Of a DNA stretch of 64,000 bases, positions 54,520-61,877 are shown piece after piece (the stretch's first letter is position 1; each line of letters opens with the position of its first letter). The stretch covers positions 1-64,000 of the forward strand of contig CAYPGR010000002.1 of the NCBI GenBank assembly GCA_964410505.1. Reading direction: 5' to 3'. The notes under the pieces are model-generated. The model worked only from the letters and a program-made list of their open reading frames with translations, had not been told where the DNA came from and did not search any database. Both the position numbers and the translations under genes were made by a program. Source of the DNA: UBA1361 sp041656375. GTDB lineage: Bacteria; Bacillota_I; Bacilli_A; RFN20; CAG-826.

Positions 54520-55545
54520 ATGGCAATCAATCAAAAATCAACTTTTCGCATTAACCTAACCGGCGATAACGACCGTGATCGTCAAAACATTTTTAATTAC
54601 ATTGTTGAAAATGTGCCAAATGAAGATACGGAGCCTGAAGTTTTTGTGTTGGCGGCGACCTTTTTAGGAAAAGATAGTAAAGAAATTCATAATGAAATTA
54701 GGCTCAACCCGGAAGTGCTTGTTCCCGTCTGTTTGCAGCTGATGAAAGAAGAAAAAATTAATCTCTTACGACGTGCTGAGATCGGGAATGCCCTTGTCAA
54801 ATATTCGGATAGTCACGGGAAAATTTTGGATGCAAAGGCTCCTAAAAAACCATTGTTTAATTTGACCAATGAATATGAACAAGCACTTTACTCTAAATTA
54901 TCTCAACAAAATTACCAAGATATTCTCGTAACCTATCCTTTTTTTCAAATCTATTTTCAACGCGGATTAATTTTTGAAAAAATTAGTGATTACCCGAATG
55001 CCTTCCGGATGTATTCAAAAGCCCATCAATGGAATCCGTTTAACCCGAAAGCCATTATCAAAATTTTAGAAGCACTTAAGTATGATAAAAGAGCCAGTGA
55101 TATTTTTAAATTATCCTCGTGGTTCTTACAAGTTGTTTATAGTCTTTCAAATATTAGTGCAGCGCTCCGTTTTGCGGGATATGCCCTTTATCTTGAAGGT
55201 AAGTTTGAACAAGCATACGCCTACTATTATCAATCGATTGTTTATGATGATAAGGTGTTACCATCCAATTTTAACGAAGAAATTACGAGCGTTTTAACGG
55301 CTCTTAAAAAAGAAGGCCCCTATGAACTTACCCGCTCGCAAATTAAAAAACTTTTTGCGGCTGGACGTGACAAACCTTTTCCAAGTGAAATCGCCTTTGA
55401 CACGATTCGAGCTTTAATTATTGAACACTATCATAAGGAACGGTATGTTGACGTCCTTAGATACGCGACGCATTATGTTTTTATTCGCCCAAATGACGAA
55501 AAAGTTTCACGTATTTTAAAAGTAAGTAAACTGAATTTAAATTAA
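54520..55545 (+). CDS. TPR-like helical repeat protein, unknown
   Basis: 341 residues, soluble, alpha-helical. Segments such as GLIFEKISDYPNAFRMYSKAHQWNPFNPKAI (about 150-180) and ALRFAGYALYLEGKFEQAYAYYYQSIVYDD (about 210-240) have the size and pattern of TPR repeats, suggesting a protein-binding scaffold. No catalytic motif. The ATG has a poor ribosome-binding site, so the start is moderately supported. It lies between galT and clpB, with clpB's own promoter right after it. Confidence 0.65.
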   Translation: MAINQKSTFRINLTGDNDRDRQNIFNYIVENVPNEDTEPEVFVLAATFLGKDSKEIHNEIRLNPEVLVPVCLQLMKEEKINLLRRAEIGNALVKYSDSHGKILDAKAPKKPLFNLTNEYEQALYSKLSQQNYQDILVTYPFFQIYFQRGLIFEKISDYPNAFRMYSKAHQWNPFNPKAIIKILEALKYDKRASDIFKLSSWFLQVVYSLSNISAALRFAGYALYLEGKFEQAYAYYYQSIVYDDKVLPSNFNEEITSVLTALKKEGPYELTRSQIKKLFAAGRDKPFPSEIAFDTIRALIIEHYHKERYVDVLRYATHYVFIRPNDEKVSRILKVSKLNLN

Positions 55546-55547
55546 AA

Positions 55548-55574
55548 ATAGCACTCTTATTTGACAAGTGCCAA
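55548..55574 (+). promoter_or_regulatory. Second, degenerate CIRCE overlapping the clpB -35
   Basis: ATAGCACTC, nine bases, AAGTGCCAA: three mismatches to the CIRCE consensus halves TTAGCACTC and GAGTGCTAA, with the correct 9-base spacer. Its centre is 45 bp upstream of the main CIRCE, and it covers the -35 box. Confidence 0.6.
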
Positions 55575-55588
55575 AGATGGTATATAAT
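55561..55588 (+). promoter_or_regulatory. Sigma-A-type promoter of clpB
   Basis: TTGACA, 16-bp spacer, TATAAT. The boxes lie between and overlapping the two CIRCE elements. Confidence 0.88.
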
Positions 55589-55592
55589 AAAA

Positions 55593-55619
55593 TTAGCACT
55601 CAGGCTTTTCTAGTGCTAA
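55593..55619 (+). promoter_or_regulatory. CIRCE operator (HrcA site) before clpB
   Basis: TTAGCACTC, nine bases, TAGTGCTAA: one mismatch to the CIRCE consensus. Sits just after the -10 box and before AAGGAGG. Predicts HrcA repression relieved by heat or protein stress. Confidence 0.93.
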
Positions 55620-55632
55620 GGAGGTATATATT

Positions 55633-57750
55633 ATGAATTTTAATCCTTTTCAAAATTATGAACAAGATGAAAAAATACTTGAAAAATTTGGTCGCTTTTT
55701 AGATGAAGAAGCCAAAGCAAATAAAAGTGATCCTGTGATTGGTCGCGATAGCGAAATCCGCCGGATCATCGAAATATTAGCCCGCAAAAACAAAAATAAT
55801 GTCATTTTACTTGGTGAACCGGGAGTTGGCAAAACAGCTATTATTGAAGGACTTGCGCAACGTATTGTGGCCGGCGATGTGCCGAAGAATTTAGCCAATA
55901 AGCAAATCTATGAACTCGATATGGGTGCCCTTATTGCTGGCGCTAAATTTCGTGGTGAATTTGAAGAACGCTTAAAAGCTATTTTAAAGAAAATTAAAGA
56001 AAGCAATCATAATATTATTTTATTTATTGATGAAATCCACTTAATTGTTGGTGCGGGTAAAGCTGAAGGGGCCATTGATGCTGGCAATATGCTTAAACCA
56101 ATGCTTGCACGTGGTGAAATTCATACCATTGGGGCGACAACTCTTGACGAATATCGAAACTATATAGAAAAAGATCGGGCGCTTGAACGACGTTTTCAAC
56201 CACTGATGGTTCAGGAACCGTCGCTTGAAGACACCATTTCCATCCTCCGTGGTCTTAAAGCACGTTATGAAAGTCATCACGGGATTAAGATTAGCGATAA
56301 TGCACTTGTGAGTGCGGCTGTTTTGAGTGAACGTTATATTACAGAACGTTTCTTACCTGATAAGGCGCTTGACCTGGTGGATGAAGCGTGTTCTTTAATT
56401 CGGGTGGAAGTCGAAAGTTTACCGGTTGAACTTGATGAGATTCGTCGGAAAATGCGTCAACTAGAAATTGAACGGGTTGCCCTCGGTAAAGAAAAAGATG
56501 AACTTAGTAAAAAACGTCTTGAAAAGGTGAATGAAGAACTTGATAAACTAAAAGCCGAAGATGAACGATATTCCAAAGAATGGGAACATGAAATAAGTGA
56601 CTTAAGTACGTTAAACAAGGCGAAGAAAGAACTGGAAACGGCGCGTTTTAACTTAACAGTCGCCTTTAATAATGGTAAATATGAGGAAGCGTCAGCATTA
56701 CAATATAAAATCATCCCTGACCTAGAAAAAAGAATTGAAAAACTTACTTCAGAGAATAAAGAAAATAAACTACTCAAAGAAACGGTGACGGAAGATGAAA
56801 TTGCTGAAGTCGTGGCCCGGCAAACCGGAATTCCGCTCAAACGTATCATGGAAAGCGAAAAAGCGAAGATTCTATCGCTTTATGACGCCCTTAAAAAGCG
56901 GGTCTTAGGTCAAGATGTTGCCCTTCGACTTGTGAGTGATGCCATCTTACGGCAACGAGCGGGACTAAATAATCCTAATCGGCCCATTGGAAGTTTTCTT
57001 TTCCTTGGACCAACTGGGGTTGGTAAAACGGAAGTGGCGCGCTCATTAGCGCTGTCGTTATTTGATGACGAAAAACATATCGTACGTATTGATATGAGTG
57101 AATACATGGAAAAATTCTCGGTTAGTCGTTTAATCGGGGCACCCCCGGGCTATGTTGGGTATGACGAAGGTGGCCAATTAACGGAAGCAGTGCGGCGTAG
57201 TCCTTATTCGATTGTCTTATTTGATGAAATTGAAAAGGCGCATCCCGAAGTCTTTAATTTACTCTTACAAGTGCTCGATGACGGTCGCTTAACCGACTCG
57301 CAAGGACGAGTTGTCAATTTTAAAAATACAGTCATCATTATGACCAGTAATCTAGGAAGTGAGCTCTTCCATAAAAATCAACTCAGTAAAGTTGATGATC
57401 TCATTAAGCAAACCTTTAAGCCTGAACTCATTAATCGGATTGATGAAATTGTCTACTTCCTACCGCTTAGTAAAGAAACACAACGCGACATTACGCGCAA
57501 GATGCTTGATGAACTCATTGAACATGTCAGCAAGAATAACTTTAAACTCATCTACGATGAGAAAATGATTGATTTCGTGCTTGATAATGCCTATGCGCCT
57601 GAATTTGGTGCCCGCCCGCTCAAGCGCTTTATTCAAAAAAGTCTTGAAACGTTTATTGCAGAGGAAATTGTCCGCGGTAACATTGACAATAATGTGACCT
57701 ATCGTTTAACTGTGCAAAATAACGAACTAGTGATTTCTCCTTTTGCTTAA
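55633..57750 (+). CDS. clpB: ClpB disaggregase lacking the N-terminal domain
   Basis: 705 residues; full ClpB is about 860. The protein begins almost directly at the first AAA+ module (Walker A GEPGVGKT about 62-69, Walker B LFIDEIH), without the Clp-N domain. A ClpB-type middle coiled coil (about 285-400, Glu/Lys-rich) precedes the second AAA+ module (Walker A GPTGVGKT about 457-464, VLFDEIEKAHPEV). No ClpP-binding loop was seen, so it should rescue aggregates with DnaK, not degrade. N-domain loss is known from mycoplasma ClpB. Controlled by CIRCE. Confidence 0.95.
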   Translation: MNFNPFQNYEQDEKILEKFGRFLDEEAKANKSDPVIGRDSEIRRIIEILARKNKNNVILLGEPGVGKTAIIEGLAQRIVAGDVPKNLANKQIYELDMGALIAGAKFRGEFEERLKAILKKIKESNHNIILFIDEIHLIVGAGKAEGAIDAGNMLKPMLARGEIHTIGATTLDEYRNYIEKDRALERRFQPLMVQEPSLEDTISILRGLKARYESHHGIKISDNALVSAAVLSERYITERFLPDKALDLVDEACSLIRVEVESLPVELDEIRRKMRQLEIERVALGKEKDELSKKRLEKVNEELDKLKAEDERYSKEWEHEISDLSTLNKAKKELETARFNLTVAFNNGKYEEASALQYKIIPDLEKRIEKLTSENKENKLLKETVTEDEIAEVVARQTGIPLKRIMESEKAKILSLYDALKKRVLGQDVALRLVSDAILRQRAGLNNPNRPIGSFLFLGPTGVGKTEVARSLALSLFDDEKHIVRIDMSEYMEKFSVSRLIGAPPGYVGYDEGGQLTEAVRRSPYSIVLFDEIEKAHPEVFNLLLQVLDDGRLTDSQGRVVNFKNTVIIMTSNLGSELFHKNQLSKVDDLIKQTFKPELINRIDEIVYFLPLSKETQRDITRKMLDELIEHVSKNNFKLIYDEKMIDFVLDNAYAPEFGARPLKRFIQKSLETFIAEEIVRGNIDNNVTYRLTVQNNELVISPFA

Positions 57751-57759
57751 CATGATTAT

Positions 57760-57788
57760 TTTACAAAGAGGGTCGCTTTTGCTATAAT
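57760..57788 (+). promoter_or_regulatory. Promoter of endonuclease I lipoprotein
   Basis: TTTACA, 17-bp spacer, TATAAT with upstream TGC (extended -10), 31 bp before the ATG. Confidence 0.8.
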
Positions 57789-57818
57789 TTACTTGGAAAG
57801 AATTATAGGTATTTTAAT

Positions 57819-58838
57819 ATGAAAATAAGAAAACTTTTATTGGGCCTTGTGGCATTAACGATTCTTTCGGCTTGTAAACCAACTTCAAGTAGTGAACCAA
57901 CCGAAAGCAGTGAAACCCCAAGTGTTACCAGTCAACCTGAAGTCACGAGCGAACCTGACGTCACAAGTGACGTTGTCTCAAGCAGTGAAGAATCAAGTTC
58001 AGCCCCTTCATCTAGTGAATGGGTGCCACCAACCCCTGTTTGGCAACCTGCTTTAACGATGAGTTTTACGCCCATGGCGGAATATAGCGGCTCATTCTGG
58101 AATACGATCGATTTTAACTTACGGGGTGAAGACCTTAAAACAGCACTCTTCAACTATCTGAATCCTAAGAAAAAACTCATTACTTACGGAGAAACCATGG
58201 GTGCTTTACGGGAAATGGACCGGGACCCAAGTAATTCAAATAACATTCTCTCAATCTATGACTTAAAATCACATCCTGGGGCAACATACAATGGTGGTAA
58301 ATGGAATAAAGAACACTCATACCCACAATCAAAATTAAAAGATGGCAACGAATCACTTGGCGCCTCCAATAATGTGGCAAATATCTCAAGTGACGTTGCA
58401 AACCTCTTTGCAAGTGATGCCGACTTAAACACAACCCGTAGTAACAATAGTTATGGCGAATGGAATTACACAAGTGATCCCCAAACACTTTATGAATTCA
58501 CTTTAACGAATACTGCTGGTCAAAGAGTTGATTCCATTTTACGCCGCGGTTATTTCTCACCAACCCCGCTTGTTCGTGGTGAAATTGCCCGGGCTCAACT
58601 TTATATGTTAGTGATGTATCCAACCCAATGTGCACTAGGTGAAAACTTTGCTATTCAAACAATGATTAAGTGGGATCGTGAACATGTGCCAACCGTTGAA
58701 CGTGATGGCCAACGCCAAACAGGTATTCAAAAATACCAAGAAATTCGGAACCCATTTATCGACAATCGTAACTTATCATGCTATATTTGGGGCGACACTA
58801 ACATTCAAACCCGTTCACTTTGTAACGGAATTTACTAA
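57819..58838 (+). CDS. Surface lipoprotein endonuclease I
   Basis: 339 residues. Lipobox LSAC near residue 19 anchors it to the outer face. Residues about 22-75 form a Ser/Glu/Thr/Pro-rich tether. The endonuclease I domain contains GGKWNKEHSYPQSKL (catalytic His region, about 165) and NISSDVANLFASDADLNTTR (about 187-206), the metal-binding part. A second such nuclease, anchored by a membrane helix, is encoded at 19644. Together they suggest breakdown of external DNA for nucleotides or phosphate. The ribosome-binding site is weak. Has its own promoter and terminator. Confidence 0.92.
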   Translation: MKIRKLLLGLVALTILSACKPTSSSEPTESSETPSVTSQPEVTSEPDVTSDVVSSSEESSSAPSSSEWVPPTPVWQPALTMSFTPMAEYSGSFWNTIDFNLRGEDLKTALFNYLNPKKKLITYGETMGALREMDRDPSNSNNILSIYDLKSHPGATYNGGKWNKEHSYPQSKLKDGNESLGASNNVANISSDVANLFASDADLNTTRSNNSYGEWNYTSDPQTLYEFTLTNTAGQRVDSILRRGYFSPTPLVRGEIARAQLYMLVMYPTQCALGENFAIQTMIKWDREHVPTVERDGQRQTGIQKYQEIRNPFIDNRNLSCYIWGDTNIQTRSLCNGIY

Positions 58839-58857
58839 AAATACATCGTCTATCAAG

Positions 58858-58887
58858 AAGCTCTAGCGCAAAACTAGAGCTTTTTTT
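58858..58887 (+). terminator. Terminator after endonuclease I lipoprotein
   Basis: AAGCTCTAG, seven-base loop, CTAGAGCTT, then seven T. Perfect 9-bp stem. Confidence 0.93.
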
Positions 58888-58906
58888 ATTCTTTGCATTA
58901 CTTTGT

Positions 58907-58935
58907 TTGAAATCTAATTAAAGATGTAATATACT
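58907..58935 (+). promoter_or_regulatory. Promoter of tRNA-Thr
   Basis: TTGAAA, 17-bp spacer, TATACT, ending 9 bases before the tRNA 5' end. Confidence 0.75.
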
Positions 58936-58944
58936 TTTAACGTT

Positions 58945-59018
58945 GCCCCCTTAGTTAAATGGCATAACAGATCCATGGTAAGGATCAGTCGCTAGTTCGA
59001 TTCTGGCAGGGGGCACCA
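58945..59018 (+). tRNA. trnT: tRNA-Thr, anticodon GGT
   Basis: All arms pair. Acceptor GCCCCCT/AGGGGGC (7 bp); D stem GTTA/TAAC with GG in the loop; anticodon stem GATCC/GGATC with loop ATGGTAA, giving GGT at 58977-58979; 4-base variable loop; T stem GCTAG/CTGGC with loop TTCGATT. Discriminator A, and CCA encoded at 59016-59018. It reads ACC and ACU. Confidence 0.97.
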
Positions 59019-59035
59019 TTTTATTAACAATGTCC

Positions 59036-59064
59036 TTGCATTTGTTCGTAAAATACGCTAATAT
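59036..59064 (+). promoter_or_regulatory. Promoter of the rimP-nusA-infB operon
   Basis: TTGCAT, 17-bp spacer, TAATAT, about 80 bp before rimP. Confidence 0.55.
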
Positions 59065-59107
59065 TAATAGGTAAATATAATTTACAAAGTAAACTTCAAA
59101 TTCTCTG

Positions 59108-59125
59108 GAGTGGGTACGCCCACTC
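59108..59125 (+). promoter_or_regulatory. Leader hairpin before rimP
   Basis: GAGTGGG, TACG, CCCACTC: a perfect 7-bp GC-rich stem with a tetraloop, followed by TTTATTTTA, 20 bases before the rimP start. Similar stem-loops precede rimP in other Firmicutes. It could attenuate transcription or bind a product of the operon such as NusA. Confidence 0.65.
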
Positions 59126-59145
59126 TTTATTTTACTGGGAGGAAT

Positions 59146-59604
59146 ATGGATCTAAATTTACTTAAACCACAAATTAAAGCCATCTTAACGGACAAGGGCT
59201 ATCGATTAATGAATGTTCACTTTCTAAATGAAGGGGACGAACGCTACTTACGGGTCATCGTTGATAAATACCATCATACGGTAAATCTTGATGAGATTGT
59301 CAGCATTAGCGAAGCCATTGATCAACTGATCGATGTTGATGCTGAATCGGAACCATTCACCCTCGATGTAACGACCACTGGGGCGGAAAAAGAGGTCCCA
59401 CTTCATGAAGTTGATGATTACTTGAATACTTACTTATCGGTCACGCTAAATGATGGTATTAAAGGACCACCTGTCGTAACCGGCACGCTTGTTGCGGTCA
59501 GTAATGAACGCTTATCAATCACGACTAACCTCAAAGGTCGGATTAAAAATATCGATATCCCACGCGGGGACATAAAATCAATTAAACGCGCACTAAAATT
59601 TTAA
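59146..59604 (+). CDS. rimP: Ribosome maturation factor RimP
   Basis: 152 residues from ATG 59146, right after GGGAGGAAT; the frame reaching back to 59110 would start inside the leader hairpin. The RimP N-terminal alpha/beta domain includes YLRVIVDKYHHTVNLDEIVSISEAIDQLID. The family core LDVTTTGAEKEVPLHEVDDYL corresponds to the usual LEVSSPGLDRPL. The C-terminal SH3-like domain follows. It helps assemble the 30S subunit. First gene of the nusA operon. Confidence 0.93.
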   Translation: MDLNLLKPQIKAILTDKGYRLMNVHFLNEGDERYLRVIVDKYHHTVNLDEIVSISEAIDQLIDVDAESEPFTLDVTTTGAEKEVPLHEVDDYLNTYLSVTLNDGIKGPPVVTGTLVAVSNERLSITTNLKGRIKNIDIPRGDIKSIKRALKF

Positions 59605-59621
59605 AAAGGATCAATAGAAAA

Positions 59622-61292
59622 ATGGCCAGAATTACTAAATCAGTACAAAAACAACGACAAACAAGATTTGATGCGATGCTTCAAATGTTTCGCGAAGTTG
59701 CCGAAAAGCATAATCTGAAAGAAGAAGTTGTCATCGAAATCTTTAAGAAAGCGGTTCGTAATGCCTATGCCCGTCAAAAGGGCGGCGATGATGTCAATGT
59801 TGACGTTGCTTTAAATGAAGAAATGCTCGACTTTGAAGCACAACTTTTAAAAACCGTCGTTGCACACGATGATGATATTCAAGATGATGCGCTTGAAATT
59901 AGTCTTGAAGAAGCCAAAGAGTTTGATAACGATGCGATCGTTGGCGGTCATGTTGTGGTCGAACGGGGTTTCTTAGGAACATTTAATACCAAATTATCAA
60001 ACAACGTTGCCCAAAACTTTCGGCACCAACTCATTGAGTTAGAAAAAGAACAACTCTTCAATCTCTTCAAAGACAAAATTGGTGAACTTGTTAAGGGGAC
60101 AGTTGAGAAAAACGAAAAAACAACTTATATTAACTTACTAGGCATTACCAATGTCTTCTTTGATGAAAGAGGCAAACAAGCCATTCCTGGTGAAAACTTC
60201 CGTAATGGCCAAGAACTTAATTTCTATATTGTCGATGTTGTGAGTGGTACTAAAGGCGCCAATATTATTATCTCTCGGAGCCACCCAAACTTTGTTAAAC
60301 GCTTAATGGAACGCGAAGTCCATGAAATCTATGATGGCACGATTGTGATTCACGACATTGTTCGGGAAGAAGGCGAACGCGTCAAGGTTTCGGTTGAGAG
60401 CCTTGATCCAAACGTTGACCCCGTTGGCAGTTGTATTGGACCAAATGCAAGTCGGATTCAAAAAATCACTGCTGAACTTGGACCTGATGGCCGTAAAGAA
60501 AAAATTGATATTATTCCGTGGGCTAAAAATCCAGCCCTTTATATCTTTGAAGCCTTCCGTCCTGCAGTCCCGCTGGGCTTAACGATTGATACTGAAGATA
60601 AGACTGCTAAAGTTGTCTTTGCGGAAGAAGAAAAAGGAAAAGCCTTTGGTCATAAAGGGGCAAACATTCGTCTTGCCGCTAAATTGACGGGCTACAATAT
60701 CTCGATCCTTGATGTCAATGAAGCGATGGAACAAGGTATTATCTTCCAAACCAAAGCGGATATTGAATATGAAGAAAGACTGGCAGAACAAGAAAAAACC
60801 CGTGAACGAATTCTCCGTGAACTGGCCCGTAGTGAAGAAGTTGCGCAACGCGTCGCTGAACAAAAACAACTCCTTGCGGATGAAGTTAATGCCATGAATG
60901 AAGATTCACCAATGGATAAGGATGAATTCACTATTAAATTAGAAGCTGAACCAACACCAGTGGTTGTTCCAACCCCAGTGGTCGAAGAACCGGTCGTTGT
61001 CCAAGCGGTTAAAACGACGATCTCACTCGCAGATCTTGAAGCTGAACTAGCTAAAGAAAAAGCCCTTGAAGAAGCCAAAGAAAAAGCGCTTGCGAAACGG
61101 GAAGAACGCCGCACTCGTGGCCGCGTTGAAACGCCAAAAGCTCCAGTTGATACCGTTGAACCAACGATCAGTGGCCCAAAAATGGACATTTATACCGAAG
61201 AAGAATTAAAAGCCTTAGAACAAGAACATGAACAAGTTGTTGAAGAAGATGATATCGACTACGATGACTTTGATGAATACTATAACGAATAA
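59622..61292 (+). CDS. nusA: Transcription factor NusA with long acidic tail
   Basis: 556 residues; Bacillus NusA is about 370. Order: ~17-residue basic extension, RNA-polymerase-binding N-terminal domain, S1 domain (VKGTVEKNEKTTYINLLG, about 155), KH1 (VDPVGSCIGPNASRIQKI, about 265) and KH2 (GKAFGHKGANIRLAAKLTGYNI, about 340). About 190 extra residues follow: a charged coil, a Pro/Val-rich repeat, a Lys/Glu helix and the ending EEDDIDYDDFDEYYNE. NusA tails in mycoplasmas contact the ribosome, so a coupling role is possible. AAAAGGA precedes the ATG. Confidence 0.95.
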   Translation: MARITKSVQKQRQTRFDAMLQMFREVAEKHNLKEEVVIEIFKKAVRNAYARQKGGDDVNVDVALNEEMLDFEAQLLKTVVAHDDDIQDDALEISLEEAKEFDNDAIVGGHVVVERGFLGTFNTKLSNNVAQNFRHQLIELEKEQLFNLFKDKIGELVKGTVEKNEKTTYINLLGITNVFFDERGKQAIPGENFRNGQELNFYIVDVVSGTKGANIIISRSHPNFVKRLMEREVHEIYDGTIVIHDIVREEGERVKVSVESLDPNVDPVGSCIGPNASRIQKITAELGPDGRKEKIDIIPWAKNPALYIFEAFRPAVPLGLTIDTEDKTAKVVFAEEEKGKAFGHKGANIRLAAKLTGYNISILDVNEAMEQGIIFQTKADIEYEERLAEQEKTRERILRELARSEEVAQRVAEQKQLLADEVNAMNEDSPMDKDEFTIKLEAEPTPVVVPTPVVEEPVVVQAVKTTISLADLEAELAKEKALEEAKEKALAKREERRTRGRVETPKAPVDTVEPTISGPKMDIYTEEELKALEQEHEQVVEEDDIDYDDFDEYYNE

Positions 61293-61312
61293 AGTTAAAG
61301 AGGAGGATCACC

Positions 61313-61573
61313 ATGAAAAAAGAAGTCTTACGACGCTGTATTGTCACCGGTGAAAGCCATCCCAAAAATAATCTTATTCGGGTGGTGCGTACGCCTGAAG
61401 GTAACGTCATCATTGACCCGACTAAAAAAGCAAATGGTCGTGGGGCGTATGTCGTGGCACGTCAAGAGGCTATTCTTCTTGCAAAAAAGAAGGATGCCTT
61501 TGCACGCGCTCTTGAAACAACGACAAGTGAAGCGCTATATGAAGCGCTCTTGGAGTTAGTGCGTGAATCGTGA
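61313..61573 (+). CDS. rnpM: YlxR family protein (RNase P modulator RnpM)
   Basis: 86 residues. The YlxR signature is clear: RRCIVTGESHPKNNLIRVV near the start and GRGAYVVARQEAILLAKKKDAFARAL in the middle. In Bacillus the homologue binds the RNase P RNA and modulates its activity. The usual RCxxC-like start is RRCIVTGE, with the second Cys replaced by Thr. It stops at TGA, showing that TGA is not read as Trp here. GAGGAGG precedes the start. It overlaps ylxQ by 11 bases. Confidence 0.92.
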   Translation: MKKEVLRRCIVTGESHPKNNLIRVVRTPEGNVIIDPTKKANGRGAYVVARQEAILLAKKKDAFARALETTTSEALYEALLELVRES

Positions 61574-61877
61574 ACGTTTACAATCGTTTCTCCACTTGAT
61601 TAAACGAAGTGGCGTTATTATGCTCGGAGCGGACTACTTAACGGTTAGTCATCTTCCGCGCATTCACATCGTTCTCGTGAGCGACGAAATTAGTGACCAA
61701 AGTCGGGCGTTAGTGACAAACTTTACAACCCGACACAATATCAGACGTTATGATGTCCCTGCGAACATCATCGTTAGTCTCTATCCAGGCAAGAATGTTA
61801 AAGTGCTTGTAATTACAAGTCGTGAATCTGCCAAGAAAATCGCAAATTTAATGAAAGAAGGTGATCCTTATGAGTGA
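61563..61877 (+). CDS. ylxQ: YlxQ, L7Ae-family ribosomal-like protein
   Basis: 104 residues from GTG 61563. L7Ae/L30e fold: LHLIKRSGVIMLGADYLTVSH, IVLVSDEISDQSRALV and KVLVITSRESAKKIANLM. Relatives bind kink-turn RNA. Standard position between ylxR and infB. The typical L7Ae glycine-rich segment is altered, as usual for YlxQ. It overlaps ylxR by 11 bases and infB by 8. Confidence 0.9.
   Translation: MNRERLQSFLHLIKRSGVIMLGADYLTVSHLPRIHIVLVSDEISDQSRALVTNFTTRHNIRRYDVPANIIVSLYPGKNVKVLVITSRESAKKIANLMKEGDPYE

Noticed and set aside
60692..61189. 165-codon antisense ORF rich in Ser and Arg opposite nusA
   Set aside because: Ser/Arg richness mirrors the Glu/Ala-rich NusA tail read backwards; no start signals.
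61313..61573. Mycoplasma genetic code (TGA as Trp)
   Set aside because: ylxR ends at TGA exactly where the family ends, and tryptophans in conserved motifs here are TGG.
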